Below, piece after piece: positions 9,309 through 17,917 of a stretch of DNA of 64,000 bases (the stretch's first letter is position 1; each line of letters opens with the position of its first letter). A program made the translations under genes and the position numbers. The stretch is from Xanthomonas euroxanthea (lineage in GTDB: Bacteria; Pseudomonadota; Gammaproteobacteria; Xanthomonadales; Xanthomonadaceae): assembly GCF_900476395.1 (NCBI RefSeq), contig NZ_UIHB01000001.1:130217-194216 (forward strand), written 5' to 3'. The notes beneath the pieces were generated by a model. That model did no database searches. It worked only from the letters and a program-made list of their open reading frames with translations, and was not told where the DNA came from.

Positions 9309-9937
9309 GTCCACGTCGCATCGCGCTGGCAGATGACCAGGTCCTGGTCCGCGCCGGCCTGCGCGCCCTGTTGCAGCAACAGGGCGTGGAGGTGGTCTGC
9401 GAGGCCGACGACGGCCAGGGCCTGCTGGACGCGCTGGTCAGCACCACCGTGGACGTGGTGCTCAGCGACATCCGCATGCCCGGCGTGGACGGCATCCAGG
9501 CGCTGCAGCAACTGCGCGCCCGTGGCGACCGCACCCCGGTGCTGCTGCTGACCACCTTCGACGACAGCGACCTGCTGCTGCGCGCCACCGAGGCCGGCGC
9601 GCAGGGCTTCCTGCTCAAGGACGCCGCCCCGGAAGACCTGCGCGAGGCGATCGAGCGGGTCGCCAACGGCGAGACCCTGCTGCAGCCGGTCAGCACCGAC
9701 CCGGTGCGCGCGCGTTACCAGTTCCGCGACCAGCAGCCCCCGCGCGAGACCTTCAGCGAGCGCGAGGTGGCGATCCTGCGCCTGCTCGCCGGCGGCTATT
9801 CCAACAAGGAGATCGCCCGCACCCTGTTCCTGGCCGAGGGCACGGTGAAGAACTACGTCTCCACCATCCTGGAAAAGCTCGGCACCCGCGACCGCACGCG
9901 CGCGGTGTTGAAGGCGATCACGTTGCGGGTGATTTGA
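9305..9937 (+). CDS. Response regulator, NarL/LuxR family
   Basis: A 210-residue DNA-binding response regulator. The receiver domain (about 5-120) has acidic pocket ADD, phospho-acceptor Asp55 in LSDIRMPG and the Lys of FLLKDAAPE. The LuxR-type helix-turn-helix is C-terminal (FSEREVAILRLLAGGYSNKE, then EGTVKNYVS). It is translated from an ATG overlapping the kinase stop, so it is the cognate partner of the upstream sensor. Target genes cannot be read here. Confidence 0.95.
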   Translation: MSPRRIALADDQVLVRAGLRALLQQQGVEVVCEADDGQGLLDALVSTTVDVVLSDIRMPGVDGIQALQQLRARGDRTPVLLLTTFDDSDLLLRATEAGAQGFLLKDAAPEDLREAIERVANGETLLQPVSTDPVRARYQFRDQQPPRETFSEREVAILRLLAGGYSNKEIARTLFLAEGTVKNYVSTILEKLGTRDRTRAVLKAITLRVI

Positions 9938-9941
9938 GGGC

Positions 9942-9978
9942 GGGGAATCGGGAATCGGGAATGGGGATTGGGGAATCG
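9942..9978 (+). repeat. GGGNATC-type heptad repeat behind response regulator
   Basis: Starts five bases after the response-regulator stop. Five G-tracts of 3-4 spaced by three or four bases give a canonical G-quadruplex motif on the coding strand. Confidence 0.88.
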
Positions 9979-10237
9979 TAAGAGCGGGCTCTGCAGCGCT
10001 GCCGCCGCCGCGCGCGGGAACTGGCTCGACGCGCGGGCACATCGCCACCCGCCGCACGACGCTGTCTCGCCAGGTTGCATGGCGTTGTTTTATAGGGAAT
10101 TTCCGGGTTCCGGCAGGATGGGGCAGCAACCGTAAGGTTGCCGTCAGGTCGCGTGGGCGGCCGGGCAGGAAGGTTGTCTGGCGGCCACCGAGGTCGCCCG
10201 GGGACGCGCCGCGCTCCGGTCCGCTGCGGAGTCCGTC
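9979..10237. other. Intergenic DNA between response regulator and exported protein gene
   Basis: GC-rich stretch with a short palindrome GCAACCGTAAGGTTGC at about 10125-10140. No convincing gene or promoter was recognised. Confidence 0.4.
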
Positions 10238-10687
10238 ATGCGCCTGGTCCGGTACCTGTGGGTGTTGAGCGTCGTGCTGTCCACCAGCGCCTGGGCGGCG
10301 CCCACCCAGGCCGACTTGCCGGTCGCCTGGGCCCAGGCCGCGCTGCATGTCCAGCCGCAAACCGAGCGCGACCTGCGGGTCAGCGTGGCGGCCTGCGCCG
10401 GGGCGGTGCGGGGCGCCGTGGCCCGCACCTGCGACGGCTGGTCCGCCCGCATCGATGCGCACGGGTGCGGCCCGGGGCTGGGCTGTCGGCCATGGGCAGG
10501 GCGTGGTGCTGGCGACCTCCGCGCGGGCATGCCCGGCGCGTGGTCCACCCGCGGCCAGCTCAAGGTGGCCTTCAGCAACGGAGCCGAGCGGGATGACCGG
10601 CAGCAGGCGGTGGCGAGCCACTGCGCCGCGCGCCTGGCGGACGTCCCGGCCGGCACCCAATCGCGCCCGCGGGACTGCGTGGGATGA
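10238..10687 (+). CDS. Small exported protein, unknown function
   Basis: 149 residues starting with a plausible Sec signal (MRLVRYLWVLSVVLSTSAWA, cleavage near 21). The rest is Ala/Arg/Gly-rich with four scattered cysteines and no recognised domain. Residues 65-105 have composition like a shifted frame, so a frameshift or assembly error in the middle is possible. The N-terminus is the strongest evidence that this is a gene. Confidence 0.45.
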   Translation: MRLVRYLWVLSVVLSTSAWAAPTQADLPVAWAQAALHVQPQTERDLRVSVAACAGAVRGAVARTCDGWSARIDAHGCGPGLGCRPWAGRGAGDLRAGMPGAWSTRGQLKVAFSNGAERDDRQQAVASHCAARLADVPAGTQSRPRDCVG

Positions 10688-10981
10688 GACGGCCTCGCCA
10701 GGCGCTGTTGGCTTCAACGCGGCAGGCTAGCTGTCGCCATCCACGGCTGGCCGGAGCACCCGGCAACACGCCCGCCAGCCAGGGCGCAGCGAGCTCCATC
10801 GGGACCGCCAGCAGGTTCCTCCCGTGGCAACGGGTGTGTGCGCATGTCGACATCAGGAGCCAGCGGCCGTGGTGTATCCACCACCGGCCGAGCCCTTGGG
10901 CATGCGCACGCTGTGCCCTGCCCACGCATTGCGGCAACACACCGCCTGGTGGCGAACCGCCAGGCCGGTGGCCAGCAGGGC

Positions 10982-11386
10982 TTACTGCAGGGGCGGGGTT
11001 TCCTGCGGGTTGATCTGCGGATCGTTGCCAACCTGGGGATCGCAGCTGAACCAGGTCTTCTTGTCCTTGCGGCTTTCGTCTTCGACGATGATGGTCAGGA
11101 AGATCAGTGTCGGCACGCTATTGGCATTGCTGACCTGCACGCTGCGGCCGTCGGGGCTGATCTTGGGTTCTCCGATCTGTTTCAAGGCATCGGAACTCAA
11201 CAGGCTCTTGATCTTGAAATGCCTGGGGACGACGTCTTCATCGAAGTAATACAGCAGGGTCGATGCCTTGTCGTGCTTATCCACGATCAGCAGGTCCGGG
11301 GCGAAGCTGTAGAAATATTCGCCGGCACCGGTGTTGCCGCCGAATCCCACCCGTGCCACGGTGAGTTTGATCTTGAAATCTGTCAT
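10982..11386 (-). CDS. Small protein, DP-EP family-like
   Basis: 134 residues, mostly predicted beta strand, without signal peptide. The C-terminus carries CDPQVGNDPQI, which resembles the motif from which the poorly characterised DP-EP family takes its name; the assignment is tentative. Its ATG overlaps the stop of the upstream STAND gene (ATGA), so it is translationally coupled and probably works with that protein as effector or ligand (inference). Confidence 0.65.
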   Translation of the reverse strand: MTDFKIKLTVARVGFGGNTGAGEYFYSFAPDLLIVDKHDKASTLLYYFDEDVVPRHFKIKSLLSSDALKQIGEPKISPDGRSVQVSNANSVPTLIFLTIIVEDESRKDKKTWFSCDPQVGNDPQINPQETPPLQ

Positions 11387-14300
11387 GAGCTGTCCTGTTC
11401 CTTGAAAAGCGGGGCATAGAGGGAGACGAACCCCGGGTGGCGGTAGCCCGCCTGATACAGCCATCCGAGCTGTTGCGTAACGGCACTGCGCTGGCCCAGA
11501 TGCACCTGCGCGCGAATCCAGGGGTCCAGCAGGGTCTTGTCGCGGCTGTTGCCGATGTCGTTGCCCAGCACCGCCACCGCGCGCTGCCATGCCGCGCGTG
11601 CACCGTCGTCGTCGCCGGCAGCGGCGCGTTGTTCGCCATGCCACACCAGCGCTTGCGACAAGGCGGAGATGCCAAGCGGATCGTCGGGTCTGGCGCGATG
11701 CAGGGCATCCAGCCGCGCAACGATCTGATCAAGGTCGCCTGCGTGTGCGCCTGCGCGTCCGGTCTGTACGCGGTGCAGGCGCAGCGCAATGATGGCATCC
11801 AGCCATTGCCATTCGGGCAGCGGCTGGGCCTGTTGCAGCAGGCCAGCCATGGTCTGACGGGCCTGGCCAAGTTGCTGTTCGGCCTGACCGGGGCGCCCAT
11901 CCAACGCGGCCACCCAGCCAGCCTGCGCGTAGGCATGCGCCAGATCGCGTTGCCATGTGTTGTTGTCCGGCTGCAGCGCCACCAGCGGTTGCAACATCCG
12001 CACGCTGTCCTGCGCATCGGTCTGCGCCTGTGCCAGGTGACCCCGCGCCACCGCCAGGTTGGAGGTGCGGATCAACGAACCCGCCAGACGCCGTCGCCAG
12101 GCATTGGCATCGGGGTCGTTCTCGACCAGCACGCGCAACATCGCGATTTGATCGCGGTAGCCCTGCTCGGCAGGCGCCAGCAGGCCCTGGTTCTCCTGTG
12201 CCAAGCTGAGCCATGACAAACTGTCGATCAACTCGTAGCGCAACGACGGGTTGTCCGGAGCACGCGCGATCAGCATGCGCTTGAGCGAGATGTCGCGCGC
12301 GAAAAAACCGATCGCCGTCGTGGTATCGCCGCGTGTGGTGGCCAGCGTGCCGAGATTGTTGAGCGCGTACGACAGCTCCAGCTGCCAGCGTTGGTCATCC
12401 GGCGCCGTGCGCACCAGCCATTCACTGGCCGTCAGATACTGCGACCAGTAAGTCTGCGCCAACGGGAACTGCTTGCTGCGGTAGGCCATGTTTCCCAGCC
12501 AATACGCCGCCTGGCCCATTTCCGCGCGCGCCTCCAAGGTATCTGGCGCTCGCATGCGTGCCTGCTCGGCAGTGGCGGCCGCACGCGTGAATGCCGCCTG
12601 CGCCTGGTCCAGCTTGCCCTGGTTCATCAGCACCTCGCCGGTGGTGCGCAGCGCGCGGGCGTGGTTGATCAGATCGCCTGGCTGCATGCTCGCGTTGGGC
12701 AGGTCTTCCAGGTAGCGCAGCGCGCGGCTGCCCACGCTGTCGAGCAGTTTCAGATTGCCCACCGTGCGCAATTGCTCGGCCAGGTCGCCCAGCATGTAGC
12801 TCACCAGTTGCTGGGCCTGGTCGCGCCGTTCTTCAGCCACCTGCTGCGCCTGCCGCGCCTGCCAGCCCAGCAGCAGCGAGGCACTTGCCAGCACCACCAG
12901 CAAGCTTGCCGCTGCCGCATACAGGCCGCGGCGGCGTCGCTGCGAGCGCTCGCAGGCATGCAGGAACGCGTGATCCAGCGCGTCCAGGTCCTGCGGCATG
13001 CGCCGCGCCGCCTCGCGCGCCTCGCTCAACGGGCGCCCGCTGTTGAGCAGGTGATCGCTGCGCCGGCCTTCGGCGGCCCAGCGTTGCGCAGCCAGTTGCA
13101 GCCGCTTGCGTGCCTGCAGCAGGCGGCGGTTTTCGTGGATCCACTCGGCCGCGCGCGGCCATTGCCGCAGCAAGGCCTCGTGCGCCACCGCAAAGCCGGG
13201 CTCGCCCGCCACCAGCTCGCTGACGAACAGGCGCGCATGCACGAAGGCCTCCACCAGCACGCGCGCTGCGCCGTGCGCCGGCAGGGCCGACCACAGCGCC
13301 CGCCGCGCGGTCACCGCATCGCTGTCGGGGTGGATCACGCTCAGCACGGTCAGCACCTTGCCCAATGCCGCCTGCGCGGCAGCCGGCAAGGCACGGAAGG
13401 TGTGCTCGGCATGGTGCGCCAAGGCGCCTTCCAGCCCGCCCAATGCGCGGTAGGCGGCGAAGGTCAGCAGGCCGTCGTCGCTGCGTTGCGCGTGCAAGGC
13501 ATGCAGCAGATGCTGCAGCAACGGCAGGGCATCGGGCTGGCGCGCGGTGGCATCGCGCAGCACATCGTCCAGCCGGCTGGCGCTGTCGCGCTCTTCTTCG
13601 AAGCGCAGCCCGGCCATGGCCGCCGGCACGCGGATGATCTGGCCGATCTCGCCGTCGCGTGGCGGCAGCAGATCCACGTGTCCGTCGCCGCGCTTGAGCT
13701 CCACGATCTGCGGCAAGGCGTCGATCAGGCGCGGGTAGAAATCGCTGCGGGTGAGCATCAGCACCGCCACCTGCGCGCTGTCGCACAGCGCCTGCAAGGC
13801 GGCGGCCAGTGCGGCGCGGTCGGCATCGGTGATTCCCGGCGTGGCCACCAGCGCTTCTGCGTGATCGATCACCAGCAGCAGATGGCGCTGGGTCTGTGCG
13901 CTGTCGCGCGCTGGTGGGCGTTGACGCACCGCCTCGCCAATGGCCGCATGCAGCGGTGCAGGGCGCTGCAGCCACTCGGGCAACGCCGCCATCTGCGCCG
14001 GCGAAAACACCGCGCGCCCACCCGCTTCCCAGTCGCCGAGTGCGCGCGCCAGCGTGTCGAGCACATCGCCGCCACGGCATTGCGCCAGGTTGCAGTACGC
14101 CACCGCACTGGCTTCCAGGCCATCCAGCCCGCCGGGCTGCGCCAGCAACGGCACCACGCCGGCGCGCAGCAACGAGGTCTTGCCGCAGCCGCTGGCACCG
14201 CTCACCAGCACCAGCCCGCGCTGGCTGTGCAATTGCGCGCGCATCGCGCCCAGCACCTGCGCAATCGCATGGCTGCGGCCGAAGAAGACCTCGGCGTGTG

Positions 14301-14781
14301 CGGGATCGAACGCCTGCAGCCCCACGTAAGGGCTGCCGTGTCCCCACACCTGCGTGCCCATCACCGCACCGCGATAATCGTCGGGAAACACCACCTTGGG
14401 CAGCAGCCGGTATCCGCGCTTGCGGATGGTTTCGATGTAGCGCGGTTGGCGGCTGTCGTCGCCCAGCTTGCGGCGCAGTTGCGCGATGGTCTTGTGCACC
14501 GGATTGTCGCCGTAGAAGCTGCCGTGCCAGACCTCGATCAGCAACTGCTCGGCGCTGACCACCTCGCCGGCGCGCTCGGCCAGCGCGATCAGCACTTCCA
14601 TCATGCGCGGTTCCAGCGCGATGGTCTGGCCGTCGTCGATCAGGGCAAGCCGCTCCGGCTCGACCAGCAAAGGCCCAAGCCGAAATCGCGGGACCGAGCC
14701 CAGCTGCGTGACGCGCTCGCTTCGAAGAGACATTCGCTCGGATACCGGTCGCACGGTGGGAGGAGCCTCGACGATCGCCAT
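11383..14781 (-). CDS. Winged-helix / STAND-ATPase / TPR signalling protein
   Basis: About 1132 residues. An OmpR-type winged helix (about 25-120: [30 protein letters not shown]) is followed by an nSTAND1-like NTPase with Walker [11 protein letters not shown] at about residues 194-204 and [11 protein letters not shown] as Walker B. One membrane helix lies at about 618-640, and TPR-like helical repeats fill 690-1130. It is a membrane-anchored sensor of CadC style with an added ATPase. The start is uncertain: ATG 14781 or 14733 (MSLRSERV), neither with a strong ribosome site. The next gene overlaps its stop. Confidence 0.85.
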   Translation of the reverse strand: MAIVEAPPTVRPVSERMSLRSERVTQLGSVPRFRLGPLLVEPERLALIDDGQTIALEPRMMEVLIALAERAGEVVSAEQLLIEVWHGSFYGDNPVHKTIAQLRRKLGDDSRQPRYIETIRKRGYRLLPKVVFPDDYRGAVMGTQVWGHGSPYVGLQAFDPAHAEVFFGRSHAIAQVLGAMRAQLHSQRGLVLVSGASGCGKTSLLRAGVVPLLAQPGGLDGLEASAVAYCNLAQCRGGDVLDTLARALGDWEAGGRAVFSPAQMAALPEWLQRPAPLHAAIGEAVRQRPPARDSAQTQRHLLLVIDHAEALVATPGITDADRAALAAALQALCDSAQVAVLMLTRSDFYPRLIDALPQIVELKRGDGHVDLLPPRDGEIGQIIRVPAAMAGLRFEEERDSASRLDDVLRDATARQPDALPLLQHLLHALHAQRSDDGLLTFAAYRALGGLEGALAHHAEHTFRALPAAAQAALGKVLTVLSVIHPDSDAVTARRALWSALPAHGAARVLVEAFVHARLFVSELVAGEPGFAVAHEALLRQWPRAAEWIHENRRLLQARKRLQLAAQRWAAEGRRSDHLLNSGRPLSEAREAARRMPQDLDALDHAFLHACERSQRRRRGLYAAAASLLVVLASASLLLGWQARQAQQVAEERRDQAQQLVSYMLGDLAEQLRTVGNLKLLDSVGSRALRYLEDLPNASMQPGDLINHARALRTTGEVLMNQGKLDQAQAAFTRAAATAEQARMRAPDTLEARAEMGQAAYWLGNMAYRSKQFPLAQTYWSQYLTASEWLVRTAPDDQRWQLELSYALNNLGTLATTRGDTTTAIGFFARDISLKRMLIARAPDNPSLRYELIDSLSWLSLAQENQGLLAPAEQGYRDQIAMLRVLVENDPDANAWRRRLAGSLIRTSNLAVARGHLAQAQTDAQDSVRMLQPLVALQPDNNTWQRDLAHAYAQAGWVAALDGRPGQAEQQLGQARQTMAGLLQQAQPLPEWQWLDAIIALRLHRVQTGRAGAHAGDLDQIVARLDALHRARPDDPLGISALSQALVWHGEQRAAAGDDDGARAAWQRAVAVLGNDIGNSRDKTLLDPWIRAQVHLGQRSAVTQQLGWLYQAGYRHPGFVSLYAPLFKEQDSS

Positions 14782-15131
14782 CAGGCGCGGCCAGGCACGG
14801 CACGGCAAGCGCAAACGTAGCACAGGCGCTCGGGCAGGAAATCGAGGGTGATCGGCGTTCGTTCGCGCCCGTGTATGGACGATGCCGGCCGCGGCAACGC
14901 GGCGTGCCGGGCGATGACGGGCGTCTTCACGCATGGCGATGCAGCCGCGTGTGGCGCGCCGCGGGCTGTCTCGCCGGCAAGCCGACGATGTGCGCGTGTT
15001 CGGTGCCTTGGCCTCACCATGCCGGTGCCACGCAGCACCCGCTCCGCACCGCCGGTGGCCAACGCCGCTCGCCCCAAAGTCCGTCACACGCACTAAAATG
15101 CCGCCAGCATCTTGCTGACCAGGAGTCCACG
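14782..15131. other. Divergent intergenic region, STAND gene / fabV
   Basis: 350 bases holding the promoters of two divergent genes. A minus-strand frame continues open through most of it but has no plausible protein sequence. The fabV ribosome site AGGAG is at 15121-15125. No clear -35/-10 pair was identified. Confidence 0.5.
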
Positions 15132-16340
15132 TTGATCATCCATCCCAAAGTGCGCGGCTTCATCTGCACCACCACGCATCCGCTTGGCTGCGAGCGCAAT
15201 GTGCTCGAGCAGATCGCCGCCACGCGTGCGCGCGGCGTGCGCAATGACGGCCCGAAGAAGGTGCTGGTGATCGGCGCATCCAGCGGTTACGGCCTGGCCT
15301 CGCGCATCACCGCTGCGTTCGGCTTCGGCGCCGACACGCTGGGCGTGTTCTTCGAAAAACCCGGCAGCGCCAGCAAGGCCGGCACCGCCGGCTGGTACAA
15401 CTCCGCTGCGTTCGACAAGCATGCCAAGGCCGCGGGCCTGTACAGCAAGTCGATCAACGGCGATGCGTTTTCCGATGCCGCGCGCGAGAAGGTCATCGAA
15501 CTGATCAAGACCGAGATGGGCGGCCAGGTCGACCTGGTGGTGTATTCGCTGGCCTCGCCGGTGCGCAAGCTGCCCGGCAGCGGCGAAGTGAAGCGCTCGG
15601 CGCTCAAGCCGATCGGCCAGACCTATACCGCCACCGCCATCGACACCAACAAGGACACCATCATCCAGGCCTCGATCGAGCCGGCCAGCGCGCAGGAGAT
15701 CGACGACACCGTCACCGTGATGGGCGGGCAGGACTGGGAGCTGTGGATCGATGCGCTGGACGGCGCCGGCGTGCTTGCCGATGGCGCACGTAGCGTGGCC
15801 TTCAGCTATATCGGCACCGAGATCACCTGGCCGATCTACTGGCACGGCGCGCTGGGCAAGGCCAAGGTCGACCTGGACCACACCGCGCAGCGCTTGAACG
15901 CGCGCCTGGCCAAGCGCGGCGGCAGCGCCAACGTGGCGGTGCTCAAGTCGGTGGTGACCCAGGCCAGCGCCGCGATCCCGGTGATGCCGCTGTACATCTC
16001 CATGGTCTACAAGATCATGAAGGAAAAGGGCCTGCACGAAGGCACCATCGAGCAGCTCGACCGCCTGTTCCGCGAGCGCCTGTACCGCGACGACGGCCAG
16101 CCCGCCGAGGTGGACGACGAAAACCGCCTGCGCCTGGACGACTGGGAACTGCGCGACGACGTGCAGGACGCCTGCAAGGCGCTCTGGCCGCAGGTCACCA
16201 CCGAGAACCTGTTCCAGCTCACCGACTACGCCGGCTACAAGCACGAGTTCCTCAAGCTGTTCGGCTTCGAGCGTGACGATGTGGATTACGACGCCGATGT
16301 GGAGACGGACGTGAAGTTCGACTGCATCGAGTTGGGGTGA
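15132..16340 (+). CDS. fabV: Enoyl-ACP reductase FabV
   Basis: NADH-dependent trans-2-enoyl-ACP/CoA reductase, 402 residues, final step of each fatty-acid elongation cycle; FabV enzymes are typically triclosan-tolerant. Translation starts at TTG 15132 ([13 protein letters not shown] follows), set by AGGAG six bases upstream. Seen: the cofactor loop [11 protein letters not shown] and the family signature Tyr-X8-Lys within [11 protein letters not shown]. Length and ends match FabV throughout. It stands alone between the STAND gene and the kdgK locus. Confidence 0.96.
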   Translation: MIIHPKVRGFICTTTHPLGCERNVLEQIAATRARGVRNDGPKKVLVIGASSGYGLASRITAAFGFGADTLGVFFEKPGSASKAGTAGWYNSAAFDKHAKAAGLYSKSINGDAFSDAAREKVIELIKTEMGGQVDLVVYSLASPVRKLPGSGEVKRSALKPIGQTYTATAIDTNKDTIIQASIEPASAQEIDDTVTVMGGQDWELWIDALDGAGVLADGARSVAFSYIGTEITWPIYWHGALGKAKVDLDHTAQRLNARLAKRGGSANVAVLKSVVTQASAAIPVMPLYISMVYKIMKEKGLHEGTIEQLDRLFRERLYRDDGQPAEVDDENRLRLDDWELRDDVQDACKALWPQVTTENLFQLTDYAGYKHEFLKLFGFERDDVDYDADVETDVKFDCIELG

Positions 16341-16344
16341 GGCG

Positions 16345-16369
16345 CGGGAATCGGGATTGGGGAATCGGA
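16345..16369 (+). repeat. GGGNATC-type heptad repeat behind fabV
   Basis: Four bases after the fabV stop; three G-tracts plus a GG, G-rich on the coding strand. Confidence 0.8.
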
Positions 16370-16584
16370 AAAGCCGCAGGTTGCTGCATCGCTGAGATCC
16401 TAGGCGCACCCGGATCGATTACGGCAAGGGCAACGGGCACGCGATGCCGGTTACCCTTGCTGTGACGAATCCCCACTGCAAGCACCAGCCCGCCGGCCCG
16501 TGAGCGCGTCAGACCCGACGCGCCGCGCTCGGTGGGCAACCAATCCGGAAAGTAACGCGGAAAGTCAGCGCTCTTGAGCTCCTA

Positions 16585-16611
16585 CGATTCCCGATTCCCC
16601 ACTCCCGATTC
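16585..16611 (-). repeat. GGGNATC-type heptad repeat behind kdgK
   Basis: On the minus strand the kdgK TGA runs directly into ATCGGGAGTGGGGAATCGGG, so the repeat overlaps the stop codon. The orientation relative to the gene is the same as in the other three copies. Confidence 0.8.
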
Positions 16612-17632
16612 ACCGCCTCACATCAAACCGTGCATCCCCCACGCAGGCCTGCACATCGGCCACCGAGAGCGGATTGAAATCGCCGGGGATCGAGTGCTTC
16701 AGGCAGCCTGCTGCCAGGCCGAAGCGCACCGTATCGTCCAGTGACCAGCCTGCGATCAGGCCGTGCAGCACGCCGGCGGCGAACGCATCGCCGCCGCCGA
16801 TGCGGTCGATGATCGGGCTCAGTTCCTCACTCGGCGCGCGCGCCACCGCACCACTGCGCGGCACCAGCAGCGCGCCCAGGCTGTGGTGGTCCACGTTGTG
16901 CGTCACGCGCTGGGTGCAGGCCATCAACTGCAGCTGCGGGAATGCGGCAAACGCCTGCTGCGCCGCCGCTTCCACCCGCGCTTCCAGCGTGTCCTGAGGA
17001 AACTCGCCGCCCAGCACCACGCCGATGTCGCGGTAGTCGGCAAACACCACATCCGCACAGGCGAACAGCTGGTGCAGGATGCCGCGCGCATCGCCCTGCC
17101 AGCGTTGCCATAGTTTGGGCCGGTAGTTGCCGTCGAACGAGACCTTGACCCCGGCCGCCCGCGCCGCGCGTGCCGCCGCCAGCGTGGCCTGCGCCACGTC
17201 CGCGCCCAGCGCCGGGCTGACCCCGGACAGGTGCAGCCACTGCACGCCCTCCAGCAGGGCCGGCCAGTCGTAGGCATCGGCCGGGGCCAGCGCAAACGCC
17301 GAATCGGCGCGGTCGTAGACCACCTCGCTGGGGCGGTGGATCGCACCGGTGGTCAGGAAGTACAGCCCCATGCGGCCGTCCACCCGCCGCACATGCCGCG
17401 TGTCCACGTCGTGGCGGCGCAGTTCCCCCAGCACCGCCGCGCCCAGCGGGTTGTCCGCCACGGTGCTGACCATGGCCACGTCATGGCCGAAATGCGCCAG
17501 CGACACGCCGACATTGGCCTCGGCCCCGCCGCAATGCACGTCCAGCCGCGGCTGCTGCAGCAGCAGCTCGTGACCAGGCGCCCCCAGGCGCAGCAACAAC
17601 TCTCCAAAGCACAGGATACGGGCACGACTCAT
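16610..17632 (-). CDS. kdgK: 2-keto-3-deoxygluconate kinase
   Basis: PfkB-family sugar kinase of 340 residues; phosphorylates 2-keto-3-deoxygluconate, the end product of galacturonate/pectin breakdown, for entry to the Entner-Doudoroff route. Seen: N-terminal CFGELLLRLGAPGHE, substrate-side GGAEANVGVSLA, and the PfkB signature DRIGGGDAFAAG with the catalytic Asp. Divergent from a TonB receptor and followed by pectinase genes on the other side, which supports KdgK over fructokinase or ribokinase. Putative operators lie upstream. Confidence 0.9.
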   Translation of the reverse strand: MSRARILCFGELLLRLGAPGHELLLQQPRLDVHCGGAEANVGVSLAHFGHDVAMVSTVADNPLGAAVLGELRRHDVDTRHVRRVDGRMGLYFLTTGAIHRPSEVVYDRADSAFALAPADAYDWPALLEGVQWLHLSGVSPALGADVAQATLAAARAARAAGVKVSFDGNYRPKLWQRWQGDARGILHQLFACADVVFADYRDIGVVLGGEFPQDTLEARVEAAAQQAFAAFPQLQLMACTQRVTHNVDHHSLGALLVPRSGAVARAPSEELSPIIDRIGGGDAFAAGVLHGLIAGWSLDDTVRFGLAAGCLKHSIPGDFNPLSVADVQACVGDARFDVRR

Positions 17633-17692
17633 GCGGCAATTACCTCGGCTGTGTGGTGCGTCACGGTGTGGGGGAACCGCTGCGCGTCAGGA

Positions 17693-17710
17693 TGACCATC
17701 GGTGTCATTC
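17693..17710. promoter_or_regulatory. Putative operator, kdgK-proximal copy
   Basis: TGACCATCGGTGTCATTC. It has dyad ends TGAC/GTCA and matches the copy at 17848 at 16 of 18 positions. It lies 61 bases upstream of the kdgK start and is probably a regulator site for the divergent pectin genes. Confidence 0.5.
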
Positions 17711-17847
17711 TAGCCGGCGCCAAACGCGCCGGGCGAGGCCCATGATGCGACGCGCAGTGACCGCTTGCACCCCTTTTGGGCAAATTCGGTGACGTTTTCT
17801 GCTGCGCTGCAAGATGTTACGGGAGGATTCAGCTGGTAACGTCGTTT

Positions 17848-17865
17848 TGACCAGCGGTGTCATTA
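17848..17865. promoter_or_regulatory. Putative operator, receptor-proximal copy
   Basis: TGACCAGCGGTGTCATTA, 53 bases upstream of the receptor ATG. Same dyad as the copy at 17693. Paired copies suggest one repressor of LacI or GntR type controlling both directions; no regulator gene lies in the window. Confidence 0.5.
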
Positions 17866-17917
17866 CCGCTCACAACCAGACTTTCATGTTGTTCATGGAC
17901 CCTTGGGAGGGGAGGAC

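Noticed and set aside
11437-14820. Long plus-strand open frames opposite the STAND gene
   Set aside because: Antisense shadows of a high-GC gene; His/Gln/Arg-rich translations without domains.
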